20,539 nucleotides of DNA from DAOUMU01 sp034409055 (GTDB lineage Bacteria; Chloroflexota; Anaerolineae; 4572-78; J111), in NCBI GenBank assembly GCA_034409055.1, contig DAOUMU010000234.1:1-20539 (forward strand). Reading direction: 5' to 3'. A program made the position numbers and the translations under genes. Shown piece by piece: positions 12,899 to 20,410 of the stretch. Positions within the stretch are counted from its first letter, which is position 1. Each line of letters begins with the position of its first letter. The notes beneath the pieces were generated by a model. It made no database searches. It was not told the origin of the DNA and worked only from the letters and a program-made list of their open reading frames with translations.

Positions 12899-14674
12899 AT
12901 GTTTGTAGTAACGACTTTTTTTGCACGTTTGATCAGGATTGGCCTGGTCGGGGGTGTTGTCCTGCTGCTTTTGTTCGTTACGTTGGCCCCATTCAGGCTC
13001 ATCAAGGCGGCTGGGACACTGCCCAATGGGGTTGCGGCCGGGGATATTACCCAAGCGTCGGCCGTGTTATGGGCGCGGGGAACGACCTTGGGCAACGTTC
13101 TGTTCGAATATTCAACCGACGTTAACTTCGGAAGCAACGTCCTGTCCAAGAATGCCACCGTCACCAATCTCCTGCAGCCGGTGAAGGTCGAAATCACCGG
13201 GTTAAGTCCGGCCACGATTTATTATTATCGAGTTACCGATGCGGCTGGCGCTTCTGGTCAAGGTCAGTTCCGTACGGCTGCGGCAGCCGGTTCTCAGACC
13301 GGCCTGCGCTTCGGGGTGTCGGGTGATTGGGTTGGCTCCCTGGCCCCCTATCCGTCCATCGCCAACGCGGATGAACGCCAGTTGAATTTCTTCATCGAGC
13401 ATGGAGACACGATTGGGGCCGGCACAGCGACGACCCTCGACGAATATCGCCTCAAGCACAATGAGGTTTATTCAACCCACCACGGTCTCAACACCTGGGC
13501 CGACCTGCGGGCTTCGACCTCAATCCTGGCCACCATCGACGACAATGACGTGCAGGACAATTTTGCCGGTGGGGCGCACCCATCAACCGATCCCACCTTT
13601 GACAACACCGGTAATTATATCAATGAGACCGTACGCTATGGCAATGGGTTACAAGCCTTCCAGGAATACAACCCCCTCCGAAATGAGCTGTATGGAGCCA
13701 CGGGCGATGCCCGCACCGCCAATAAGCGCAAGCTGTACCGCTACAATACCTACGGCAGTGATGCGGCTGTGTTTATTCTGGATACGCGCTCCTTCCGAGA
13801 CAAACAGTTGGATGCGCTGACCGACCCCAACGATACGACGGCCGCCCTGGAATTCCTGACCAAATCTTTGAGTGAGACCAACCGCACCCTACTGGGTCAG
13901 GCCCAACTGGCGGAGTTGAAAGCAAATCTACAGCAGGCCCAGGCTGATGGCATCACCTGGAAATTCATCCTGGTCTCCATACCGATTCAGAATCTCGGTC
14001 TGTACAAGGCCGAAGACCGGTACGAGGGCTACGGGGCGGAGCGGACCGATTTACTCAAGTTCATCAACGAAAACGAGATCGACAACGTGGTCTTCATTGC
14101 CGCCGGTATGCACGGCACCCTGGTCAACAACCTCACCTACCAAAAATCACCGCCAGATTTACCGCTGACAGTGCCATTGGAGCAGACTAAAACCAGCGCC
14201 TTTGAAGTGATCGTCGGGCCGGTGGCTATTGATCCGCCGTTTGGACCGGCAGTCGTTCAACTGGCTTTAGACGCTGGCTTGATTACGCCAGCAGAGAAGT
14301 GGGTCTATGACAACATATTGACCAGGGAGCAGAAGGATGACCTGATCAAGGAAAATATGGATAAAATGATTACCCCCTTAGGCTATGATCCAATTGGGCT
14401 GGAATCCGGATCAGGGATTGAGGCCAAGCTACTCCAAGGGGACTATGTGGCCGTCCACACCTACGGCTGGACCGAGTTTGAGATCGGTCAAAGCACCCAG
14501 GTCTTGACGGTCACCACCTACGGCATCGATCCCTATACTGAGGCTGACCTGGCGACCAATCCCAACCAGATTGTTAATCGGACTCCGACCATCATCAGCC
14601 AGTTTACGGTCACCCCGACAATCAGAACGGAATCACCCAAACAATCCGTTTATCTGCCCATCGTGATCAAGTAG
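12899..14674 (+). CDS. Secreted PhoD-like phosphatase/phosphodiesterase
   Basis: A 591-aa exported protein. An N-terminal hydrophobic segment (about 12-33) serves as signal or anchor; no twin-arginine motif is seen, unlike classical PhoD. A fibronectin-like PhoD N-terminal domain (about 40-127; GVAAGDITQASAVLWAR) precedes the metallophosphatase core (about 135-480). Core motifs are FGVSGDW (Asp143), FIEHGD (Asp170), ATIDDNDVQDNFAGG (211-225), FILDTRSFRDKQLD and VVFIAAGMHGTL; the last corresponds to the G-D-V-H metal motif of PhoD but lacks the Asp. The C terminus SVYLPIVIK resembles a tail I recall from many Chloroflexota secreted proteins. It probably releases phosphate from phosphodiesters outside the membrane. 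The ribosome site is weak. Two lipoprotein-like genes follow on the same strand. Confidence 0.85.
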   Translation: MFVVTTFFARLIRIGLVGGVVLLLLFVTLAPFRLIKAAGTLPNGVAAGDITQASAVLWARGTTLGNVLFEYSTDVNFGSNVLSKNATVTNLLQPVKVEITGLSPATIYYYRVTDAAGASGQGQFRTAAAAGSQTGLRFGVSGDWVGSLAPYPSIANADERQLNFFIEHGDTIGAGTATTLDEYRLKHNEVYSTHHGLNTWADLRASTSILATIDDNDVQDNFAGGAHPSTDPTFDNTGNYINETVRYGNGLQAFQEYNPLRNELYGATGDARTANKRKLYRYNTYGSDAAVFILDTRSFRDKQLDALTDPNDTTAALEFLTKSLSETNRTLLGQAQLAELKANLQQAQADGITWKFILVSIPIQNLGLYKAEDRYEGYGAERTDLLKFINENEIDNVVFIAAGMHGTLVNNLTYQKSPPDLPLTVPLEQTKTSAFEVIVGPVAIDPPFGPAVVQLALDAGLITPAEKWVYDNILTREQKDDLIKENMDKMITPLGYDPIGLESGSGIEAKLLQGDYVAVHTYGWTEFEIGQSTQVLTVTTYGIDPYTEADLATNPNQIVNRTPTIISQFTVTPTIRTESPKQSVYLPIVIK

Positions 14675-14702
14675 GTCGGGCGGTAATACTGCGGTAACAT
14701 TG

Positions 14703-14746
14703 CCTCCTTAAAATAAAAAGACCTGACTAAGTTCAGATTAAGGAGG
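14703..14746 (+). promoter_or_regulatory. Hairpin able to hide the ribosome site of the first lipoprotein-like gene
   Basis: CCTCCTTA (14703-14710) is a perfect complement of TAAGGAGG (14739-14746), which is the strong Shine-Dalgarno site for the ATG at 14754. The loop is 28 nt. A second helper, AGACCT (14719-14724), could pair with AGGTC just downstream, giving an alternative fold. This would permit translational control; it could also be coincidence. Confidence 0.4.
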
Positions 14747-14753
14747 TCCTTTA

Positions 14754-15629
14754 ATGACCAGAAAAACAGGCCGCGCTCGCGTTCGGTATCGATTACTTTT
14801 TTGGGGTATTAGTGGTTTGCTTCTGATCTCCGTCTTTGCTTGCAGCAGCGTGGGGGTGTATGATCCGCAAGCGACCCAGGTTGCCTTGCAGGGGACCGTG
14901 AGTGCGTTGCAAGAGACGGTGACGGCCCTGGAAACAGCCAGCACGACCGGCCAGGCTCAACCCGTACCTCAACCCAGTCCCCAAATTATTGTGGTGACCG
15001 CGACGCCGACCCATACCGCTATACCCAGTCCGACGCCCTTACCGACCCAAACCCCCTCACCATCGCCAACCGTACCACCAACCAGTTCGTCAAAGGGCGA
15101 AACCATTATAATCGTCGTCACTCCGACCCCGACGATCACGTCCACGCCCAACACGTACGATAACGCACCGATTATCACCGAACCAAGAGCCGGGACCGTG
15201 GTCGAGGAGGGCCGAGAGATTCTGCTGCGCTGGTCCTGGAACGGTCTCCTGGGCCCCAACGAGCATTTCGACGTCAAGGTCCGGCCCGATGGCCAGTCCC
15301 GTTCGGCCTACGTGGCCTGGGAGGAGGCCGAGGCGCACGATTTCAAAGCCAATCTGTCACCAGGCCGCTACTTCTGGTCGGTCCAGGTCATCAAGGGGTA
15401 TTATCGCAACGACAGCGGGGAACCGGAAGACCGGGTCTTTGAAGCCTATCTCAGCCCGGAGAGCGAACCGCGCCTGATTATTGTCGGTAAAAAGCCTCGG
15501 GATCATCCTCGCTCCGTCTCCCAGGCCGAGCCGCCTATCCCGACGATGCCTTATGGCCTGGCGCTGGGGGGAATAGCCTTTGTTGCTTTTCTCGGATTAA
15601 CCCATAAACGCGGGCTGTTTAATTCTTAA
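14754..15629 (+). CDS. Surface lipoprotein-like protein with Ig-like domain, copy 1
   Basis: A 291-aa protein. A basic leader and hydrophobic stretch end in a lipobox-like VFAC with candidate lipidated Cys30. A short helical segment YDPQATQVALQGTVSALQET (36-55) looks like a coiled coil. A Pro/Thr/Ser linker covers about 68-133. A beta-sandwich domain (about 135-245) carries ILLRWSWNGLL, NEHFDVKVR, AYVAWEEAE, GRYFWSVQVIKGYY. A second membrane segment near the C terminus (about 267-282) is followed by THKR, resembling a wall-anchor tail but without LPXTG. The domain differs from copy 2 at only 8 of about 110 residues. Role unknown; likely binds or displays something outside the cell. Very strong ribosome site. 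Confidence 0.85.
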   Translation: MTRKTGRARVRYRLLFWGISGLLLISVFACSSVGVYDPQATQVALQGTVSALQETVTALETASTTGQAQPVPQPSPQIIVVTATPTHTAIPSPTPLPTQTPSPSPTVPPTSSSKGETIIIVVTPTPTITSTPNTYDNAPIITEPRAGTVVEEGREILLRWSWNGLLGPNEHFDVKVRPDGQSRSAYVAWEEAEAHDFKANLSPGRYFWSVQVIKGYYRNDSGEPEDRVFEAYLSPESEPRLIIVGKKPRDHPRSVSQAEPPIPTMPYGLALGGIAFVAFLGLTHKRGLFNS

Positions 15630-15652
15630 GCGAGATCAAGCAAGCTCAATCT

Positions 15653-16648
15653 ATGATAAGACATCAACCGGTTAGGGTACGTTTCATTTCAGGGGCAGGG
15701 CGATTGGTTAAATCCCTGCCGAGCAAGTTAGTCCCTCGTTCTACAAAACTGATGATCTTGATGATTAACGCCTTACTCCTCATCCCTACCCTGGCTTGTG
15801 GCGTGGTGGGCATTTACGATCCCCAGGCGACCCAGGTGGCCATGCAAGGTACCGTTGGATCGCTGCAGGCGACCATTACGGCGTTGGAAACGACCAGCGC
15901 CGCTCAAGCCCAGCCCCGACCTCAACCCAATCCCCAAATCATTGTCGTCACGGCGACACCCAGACCGCAGCCACCGACAGAGACTGCTACCACCAGCGCC
16001 AGCCCAACACCGCCCGCCACGCCCACGCCGACGGCCTCCCCGGTTGGTATATCACAGGGTCAAACCATACCGACCCTGACCCCCACCTCGATCACCCTCA
16101 TCGTGGCTACATTAACGCCAACCCCCACGCCCAACATGTACGATAACGCGCCGATCCTCACCGAACCACCAGAGGGCACCGTAGTTGAAGAGGGTCGGGA
16201 GATTCTGCTGCGCTGGTCCTGGAACGGTCTGTTGGGAGCCAATGAGCATTTCGACGTCAAGGTCCGGTCCGATGGCCAGTCCCGTTCGGCCTACGTGGCC
16301 TGGGAGGAGGCTGAGGTGCACGATTTCAAAGCCAACCTGCCGCCAGGTCGCTACTTCTGGTCGGTGCAGGTCATCAAGGGGTATTATCGCAATGACAGCG
16401 GGGAACCGGAAGACCGGGTCTTTGAAGCCTATCTCAGCCCGGAGAGCCAACCACGCTTGATTATTGTGGCCAAGAAAGAAGAGCGCAAAACCCGCACCCC
16501 GACCCCGGTGGAAGAACGACCGACCGTCCCCCCCGATATTACCGGCGGTACGCCTGACGCTCCTCCCCCTGATGATCAAGCTGATGATCCTGCTGCTACC
16601 CCTTCCGCTCCTCCTACAGATAGAGACGTTCGTGAAGATGCCGATTAG
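15653..16648 (+). CDS. Surface lipoprotein-like protein with Ig-like domain, copy 2
   Basis: A 331-aa paralogue of the preceding gene, 23 nt downstream. A longer basic N-terminal extension precedes a hydrophobic stretch ending in LACG (Cys49); the true start could be the internal Met34, but neither ATG has a good ribosome site. The coiled-coil motif YDPQATQVAMQGTVGSLQAT is conserved. The Pro/Thr linker (about 88-160) is longer and unlike copy 1. The Ig-like domain (about 162-272) is nearly identical; a 54-bp DNA run (16394-16447) equals 15411-15464 exactly. In place of a C-terminal membrane segment it ends in a Pro/Asp-rich acidic tail (about 280-331). The stop overlaps the converging glycosidase gene by 4 nt. 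Confidence 0.83.
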   Translation: MIRHQPVRVRFISGAGRLVKSLPSKLVPRSTKLMILMINALLLIPTLACGVVGIYDPQATQVAMQGTVGSLQATITALETTSAAQAQPRPQPNPQIIVVTATPRPQPPTETATTSASPTPPATPTPTASPVGISQGQTIPTLTPTSITLIVATLTPTPTPNMYDNAPILTEPPEGTVVEEGREILLRWSWNGLLGANEHFDVKVRSDGQSRSAYVAWEEAEVHDFKANLPPGRYFWSVQVIKGYYRNDSGEPEDRVFEAYLSPESQPRLIIVAKKEERKTRTPTPVEERPTVPPDITGGTPDAPPPDDQADDPAATPSAPPTDRDVREDAD

Positions 16649-19374
16649 TACCCCTGCCACCAATCATTATGTGAGCGTGGGTCCATGAAACTGCCCCGAT
16701 CTCTGATGGCTACCTGGATTTCGTCGTTGAAGGCTGTGCCCAGTCTTTGATTGTTGCGCAGGGCGGGTAAGAAGCCGGTGGCCCGGAAGCCGGCCTCATC
16801 ATTTTGGGCGCGGTAAAGGGTCAACAAATTCGGGTCTACGCACACATTTTCAAGATGGACGGTGTAACCGGAAGCCACGGTATCGTCACGGGTGTAGCCC
16901 AGGGTAACACGTTTCTCCTCAGCATATAACACCAAAACTTTGTATCCCCCGCTATAAATCTGGGGCTCTCTTTCGGGAATGTAGATGGCCTGGCCGGGTG
17001 TTACCGGCAGCCCAATCATGGTGACCGGCCAGTCGGTGATGACGTCACCACGACAGCCATGCTGGCCACAACTCCAATCCCAATGATTAACACGATAGAC
17101 GCTGCTGATGCCGGGGAAGTTATTCGGTTCGAACAGGCCAGCCAACTGGGGGGGAGCGAAGTCGCCCTGACCGGTGTACGTTTGTAAATTCAGACCGGCA
17201 TTTGTGAGGCTATAGCCCCTTTGGGCCAGGTTTAAATCGCCGTGCAGGTAATCCGGACGGCGATCAGCCGCTGCCTGTTCAATGGGAACGAGTTCAAAGT
17301 TGGCGTTCGAACCGGTCGGGCATTCCGCAGAGATTTTGGCCAGTTTGATGCTGTTCCAGCGGACCTCGTTGGGTACAACCTGCCGTGTCTTTTGTCCCGG
17401 TTGATAGCCCTCTTTCTCAGCCCTGACGAGCTGCCAGCCAACAGGTACATTCTCAAAACGGTAGACCCCCCGTTCATCGGTGACGATGGCTTGGTCACCT
17501 AGCCAGACAACAACGCCGGCCAAGCGCTCGTCGGTTTCGGCATCCATGATCAGGCCGATGAGTGTGCCGGTTTGAGCCAGCGGGGTAGCGGTCTGGGTTG
17601 GCGTCGGCGACGGCAGGGGGGTGGCTGTGGCTGAGGGTGTGGCGGTGGCGGTGGGAGTGTACGTAGAAGCCGGGGTGTTGGTCGGGGTGGTAGTGGGGGC
17701 AGGGGTAAAGGTATTTGTGGGCGTAGGCGTGGGGGGCGCTGTTGGGGTGTGGGTTGGGGTTGGCCGGGGGGCCATAGCGATGCTATTCCAACGGGTCGTG
17801 TTGGCGACAACAATACCGGCCTGGGCCGCCGGATAAAAAGCCGGATGTTCAGCCGAGACGAGTTGTTCCCCGGCCGGCAAACCGGCCAGGGTATAGAGAC
17901 CACGGTTGTTGGTCAGGACCATTTGGCCGTTGGCCGAGACCAGCACCCCGATCAGCGGCTGCCCGGTCTCGGCATTGGTCACCAGGCCGGTCAAGGCGCC
18001 GGTGTCGGGAGCGGGGGTGTGGGTTGGCAGTAAGGGCGTGGTCGTGGGCAGCGGGGTATTCGTAGGCGTTGGCGTAGCTGTTTCGGTGGGGGTCGAGGTG
18101 GGGGTCGGGTCAATCCCTGGAGTCATGGCCAGGCTATTCCAAACCAGTTCGCCGTCAACTACCAGGCGTGGTTTGCGGACGGTGAGATAGCCGGGGAAGC
18201 TGGCCACAACGATTTGCAATCCGGCGGTGACGTTGTCAAACCGATACAGGCCGGCGGCATCGGTTACGGTTGTCTGGCCATCGACAGAGACGGTGACCCC
18301 CGCCAATCTTGCCCCGCTGGCAGCCTCAGTCACCAGGCCAATCAGTGAGCCACGGCCAGGGGTAGGGGTTGGCGTGGGGGTGGGTAACACCGGTGTCGGC
18401 GGCAGGGGACCATCAAGACGCAAAGCCTGGGTTAAGTCGAGATAGTAGTTACCGTAAGTGATACTCGGCTCAATCTGGCTGTGCTCAGGCCATTCGTTGA
18501 AACTGGTAATGATCAGGAGGTCGGGTTCAGTGGCCACGGCTGCTTGCCACGATTCCTGGTAGAACTGGCCGGTGCCTCGGGGTTGGTAATTTTTGCTGGG
18601 GCGACCGAGATGCCGTTCGTCAAAACCGGGCATAGTTGTGGCCACCCAGTACCGATCCACCTCGTAAAACGAGGCATACCAACGCACCAGGTCTCGCCAG
18701 TGTGTCAATGTTTTGGCTACGTCGTCAGACCAGGAGATGTTATAGAGATGATGGCCGTCGAAATGGGCCTGGAAGGCCAGGCTGATCCCCTCGGCAATCC
18801 ATAAGGTGGTGTGGTCGGGGTCAACTTCCTGGCGGATGCTGGCCCACTCACTCACGGTAAAGCGATCTTGCTGCCAGAAGAATATGACTGGCTGGCCGTT
18901 GAGTCGAAAATAAGCAGGATGTTGGGTGTGGGTGTCGAGCAGGTATTTTAGCCCATCTACCACAGAAGCGCGATCAGGAAAGAAAGGACCGCGTGTCTCA
19001 AAATCGACAGCGGCCTTGAAGCCGCGCCGCTGGGCTTCGTCCAGCAGCATGCGGAAATTCGGTTCGGTTTGATTGAAAGCCACTTGCGGCCCATACCAGG
19101 ACATCACAAAGCCGTTGATTCCGTTTGCCCGGGCCTGGTCTATATGACGAGCAATGATGGCCGGATCGCTACTACGGTACGGTTCCAGCGGCAGGTCGAG
19201 CACCTGTCCCGAGGTCCAGGTCTGGTCATCATACCAGCCGTAATAGAAGGCCAGCAGCGGTGGGCGCTGCTGCTCTGCAGATACAGCCGGGCTGGCGATG
19301 ATTGAGCGCTGAATCAGAAAAAGAACAAACAGCAAGGCTGGCAGTCCCAGCCAGCGCAGGTGGGTGGACTTCAT
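16645..19374 (-). CDS. Secreted GH99-like glycosidase with three carboxypeptidase-regulatory-like modules
   Basis: A 909-aa exported protein. I chose the ATG at 19374 because AAGAGGA lies just before it; an in-frame ATG at 19407 would add 11 residues. Residues 1-33 form a signal peptide. The catalytic domain (about 38-320) begins LLAFYYGWYDD and carries SFNEWPEHSQIEP, whose Glu294 and Glu297 match the spacing of the paired acidic residues of GH99 endo-mannosidases. Three beta-sandwich repeats (about 342-418, 458-537, 602-680) each begin G-x-L-x-G-L and end W-N-S-x-x-(M/L), joined by Thr/Pro linkers. A C-terminal domain (about 685-909) with Cys-rich WDWSCGQHGCRGD is not recognised. It probably trims mannose-containing glycans or exopolysaccharide outside the cell. 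It converges on the lipoprotein gene. Confidence 0.85.
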   Translation of the reverse strand: MKSTHLRWLGLPALLFVLFLIQRSIIASPAVSAEQQRPPLLAFYYGWYDDQTWTSGQVLDLPLEPYRSSDPAIIARHIDQARANGINGFVMSWYGPQVAFNQTEPNFRMLLDEAQRRGFKAAVDFETRGPFFPDRASVVDGLKYLLDTHTQHPAYFRLNGQPVIFFWQQDRFTVSEWASIRQEVDPDHTTLWIAEGISLAFQAHFDGHHLYNISWSDDVAKTLTHWRDLVRWYASFYEVDRYWVATTMPGFDERHLGRPSKNYQPRGTGQFYQESWQAAVATEPDLLIITSFNEWPEHSQIEPSITYGNYYLDLTQALRLDGPLPPTPVLPTPTPTPTPGRGSLIGLVTEAASGARLAGVTVSVDGQTTVTDAAGLYRFDNVTAGLQIVVASFPGYLTVRKPRLVVDGELVWNSLAMTPGIDPTPTSTPTETATPTPTNTPLPTTTPLLPTHTPAPDTGALTGLVTNAETGQPLIGVLVSANGQMVLTNNRGLYTLAGLPAGEQLVSAEHPAFYPAAQAGIVVANTTRWNSIAMAPRPTPTHTPTAPPTPTPTNTFTPAPTTTPTNTPASTYTPTATATPSATATPLPSPTPTQTATPLAQTGTLIGLIMDAETDERLAGVVVWLGDQAIVTDERGVYRFENVPVGWQLVRAEKEGYQPGQKTRQVVPNEVRWNSIKLAKISAECPTGSNANFELVPIEQAAADRRPDYLHGDLNLAQRGYSLTNAGLNLQTYTGQGDFAPPQLAGLFEPNNFPGISSVYRVNHWDWSCGQHGCRGDVITDWPVTMIGLPVTPGQAIYIPEREPQIYSGGYKVLVLYAEEKRVTLGYTRDDTVASGYTVHLENVCVDPNLLTLYRAQNDEAGFRATGFLPALRNNQRLGTAFNDEIQVAIRDRGSFMDPRSHNDWWQGY

Positions 19375-19487
19375 ATTCCTCTTGGGCCACAAGTTGTAAA
19401 GGTACAAACAACCATGGTAGGTTATTAGACCTTTTTATCATGCCCAAAAAAGGGTCGAGGGTCAATAGGAAATGGGGGTTAAGCGAC

Positions 19488-19544
19488 GTAGGGCAAGTTG
19501 CTAACTTGCCAATGGTGCTACGGACAAGTTAGCAACTTGCCCTA
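19488..19544. repeat. REP-like hairpin with 21-bp perfect stem
   Basis: The 21 bases at 19488-19508 and their exact inverse at 19524-19544 flank a 15-nt loop. Each arm contains a smaller inverted repeat, CAAGTT-GCT-AACTTG. It lies between the start of the GH99-like gene and the stop of the DtxR-type gene. It may terminate the DtxR transcript (minus strand), or be a mobile palindrome. Confidence 0.8.
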
Positions 19545-19559
19545 CAAAGCAGTTAAAAC

Positions 19560-20300
19560 CTATGCTTTATTGGTTACAACTCGCTTGGATTTGGGGGGAT
19601 GAGGAGGGGGTGGGAATGAAGAAAGCACCCACAGGGCTGCGGCTAACTCTGTCCCAATCACCTGCTCATTCTGACCAATTTTAAGCCGTAGGGGACCGTT
19701 AAAAGGGGCGCGGTTGACCAACTCAAAGGGAGCGCCGGGCACAAGGCCAATTTCAGCCAGGTATTGTAATTTCTTCGGTTCGTGGGTTTTAACCCGACTG
19801 ATCTTGCCTTTTGTACCGGGCGGGACGACGGTGAGCGGGATATCACCAATCTCAGGCATGACCCCATCACGCGTCGGAATCGGGTCGCCGTGAGGACAGG
19901 TGGCGGGATGGCCCATCAACTCATCGATGCGGTCCTCAGTACGCTGAGTGATGCCTTTGTGCAGTTCGTCGGCTTCCTGGTGGACCTCGTGCCAATCGAA
20001 TTTGAGGACATCCACCAGAAAACGCTCCACCAGCCGGTGACGCCGAATGTGGAGCAAAGCCACTTTTTTACCGGGCGGCGTCAGACGGACCCCCTTGTAA
20101 GGTAGATGATCCACCAGCCCCCCCTTATGCAGGCGGCGCATCATGCGCACCGTGGCTGCCCCTGATACATCCAACTGTTCAGCCAGAGCAGTGGTGCTGA
20201 CCCAGGCTTCGCCTTGACCCAGGCGATAAAGCTCGGCCAGGTAGTCGCGCATTGTGTCGCTAATTTTATTGTCAGGAAGGGGCAAGGTTTGCATCGGCAT
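19560..20300 (-). CDS. DtxR/MntR-family metal-dependent transcriptional regulator
   Basis: A 246-aa repressor. The winged helix covers about 15-80 (VSTTALAEQLDVSGAATVRM, LVDHLPYKGVRLTPPG). The metal-binding and dimerisation domain covers about 81-150 (HIRRHRLVERFLVDVL, then CPHGDPIP). A C-terminal FeoA/SH3-like domain covers about 150-228, followed by a Pro/Lys tail. By eye alignment the ligand positions are Asp19 (as Asp8 of MntR), His88, Asp111, then His114 and Lys115 where the family usually has Glu and His. Members repress iron or manganese uptake genes when metal is bound. The start lacks a clear ribosome site; the ATG at 20294 is an alternative. The ferritin gene at 10237 is a conceivable target. 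Confidence 0.9.
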   Translation of the reverse strand: MPMQTLPLPDNKISDTMRDYLAELYRLGQGEAWVSTTALAEQLDVSGAATVRMMRRLHKGGLVDHLPYKGVRLTPPGKKVALLHIRRHRLVERFLVDVLKFDWHEVHQEADELHKGITQRTEDRIDELMGHPATCPHGDPIPTRDGVMPEIGDIPLTVVPPGTKGKISRVKTHEPKKLQYLAEIGLVPGAPFELVNRAPFNGPLRLKIGQNEQVIGTELAAALWVLSSFPPPPHPPKSKRVVTNKA

Positions 20301-20337
20301 CTGTAGGTACTTATTACCCTGGCGTTGTCGAATAGCT

Positions 20338-20366
20338 ACTATAGCATTGAAGCGGGTATTTGTAAA
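20338..20366 (-). promoter_or_regulatory. Sigma70-type promoter of the DtxR-family gene
   Basis: On the minus strand TTTACA (20366 to 20361), a 17-nt spacer and TATAGT (20343 to 20338); both boxes match 5 of 6 consensus bases. The 5' leader would be about 30 nt. Confidence 0.6.
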
Positions 20367-20373
20367 ATTAGTT

Positions 20374-20392
20374 TTTTATAAAAATTATAAAA
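20374..20392. promoter_or_regulatory. 19-bp AT palindrome upstream of the DtxR-family promoter
   Basis: TTTTATAA (20374-20381), AAA, TTATAAAA (20385-20392) is a perfect 8-3-8 inverted repeat beginning 8 bp upstream of the -35 box. The length equals that of DtxR-type operators, but the low base complexity makes chance plausible. Confidence 0.35.
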
Positions 20393-20410
20393 TTTGTAAA
20401 TAAAGGTACA

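Noticed and set aside
16645..16648. Four-base tail-to-tail overlap of lipoprotein copy 2 and the GH99-like gene as a special signal
   Set aside because: Short convergent stop-codon overlaps are common in compact genomes and need no special explanation.
16112..16663. 183-residue minus-strand open frame opposite the second lipoprotein-like gene
   Set aside because: It mirrors the coding strand of a duplicated domain; an equivalent frame occurs opposite copy 1. No motif or start signal.
17590..18400. Minisatellite or mobile repeat on the plus strand (GT/GGGG-rich tracts)
   Set aside because: The tracts are the antisense of Thr/Pro-linker codons in the GH99-like gene; similar tracts at 9336-9610 have the same cause.
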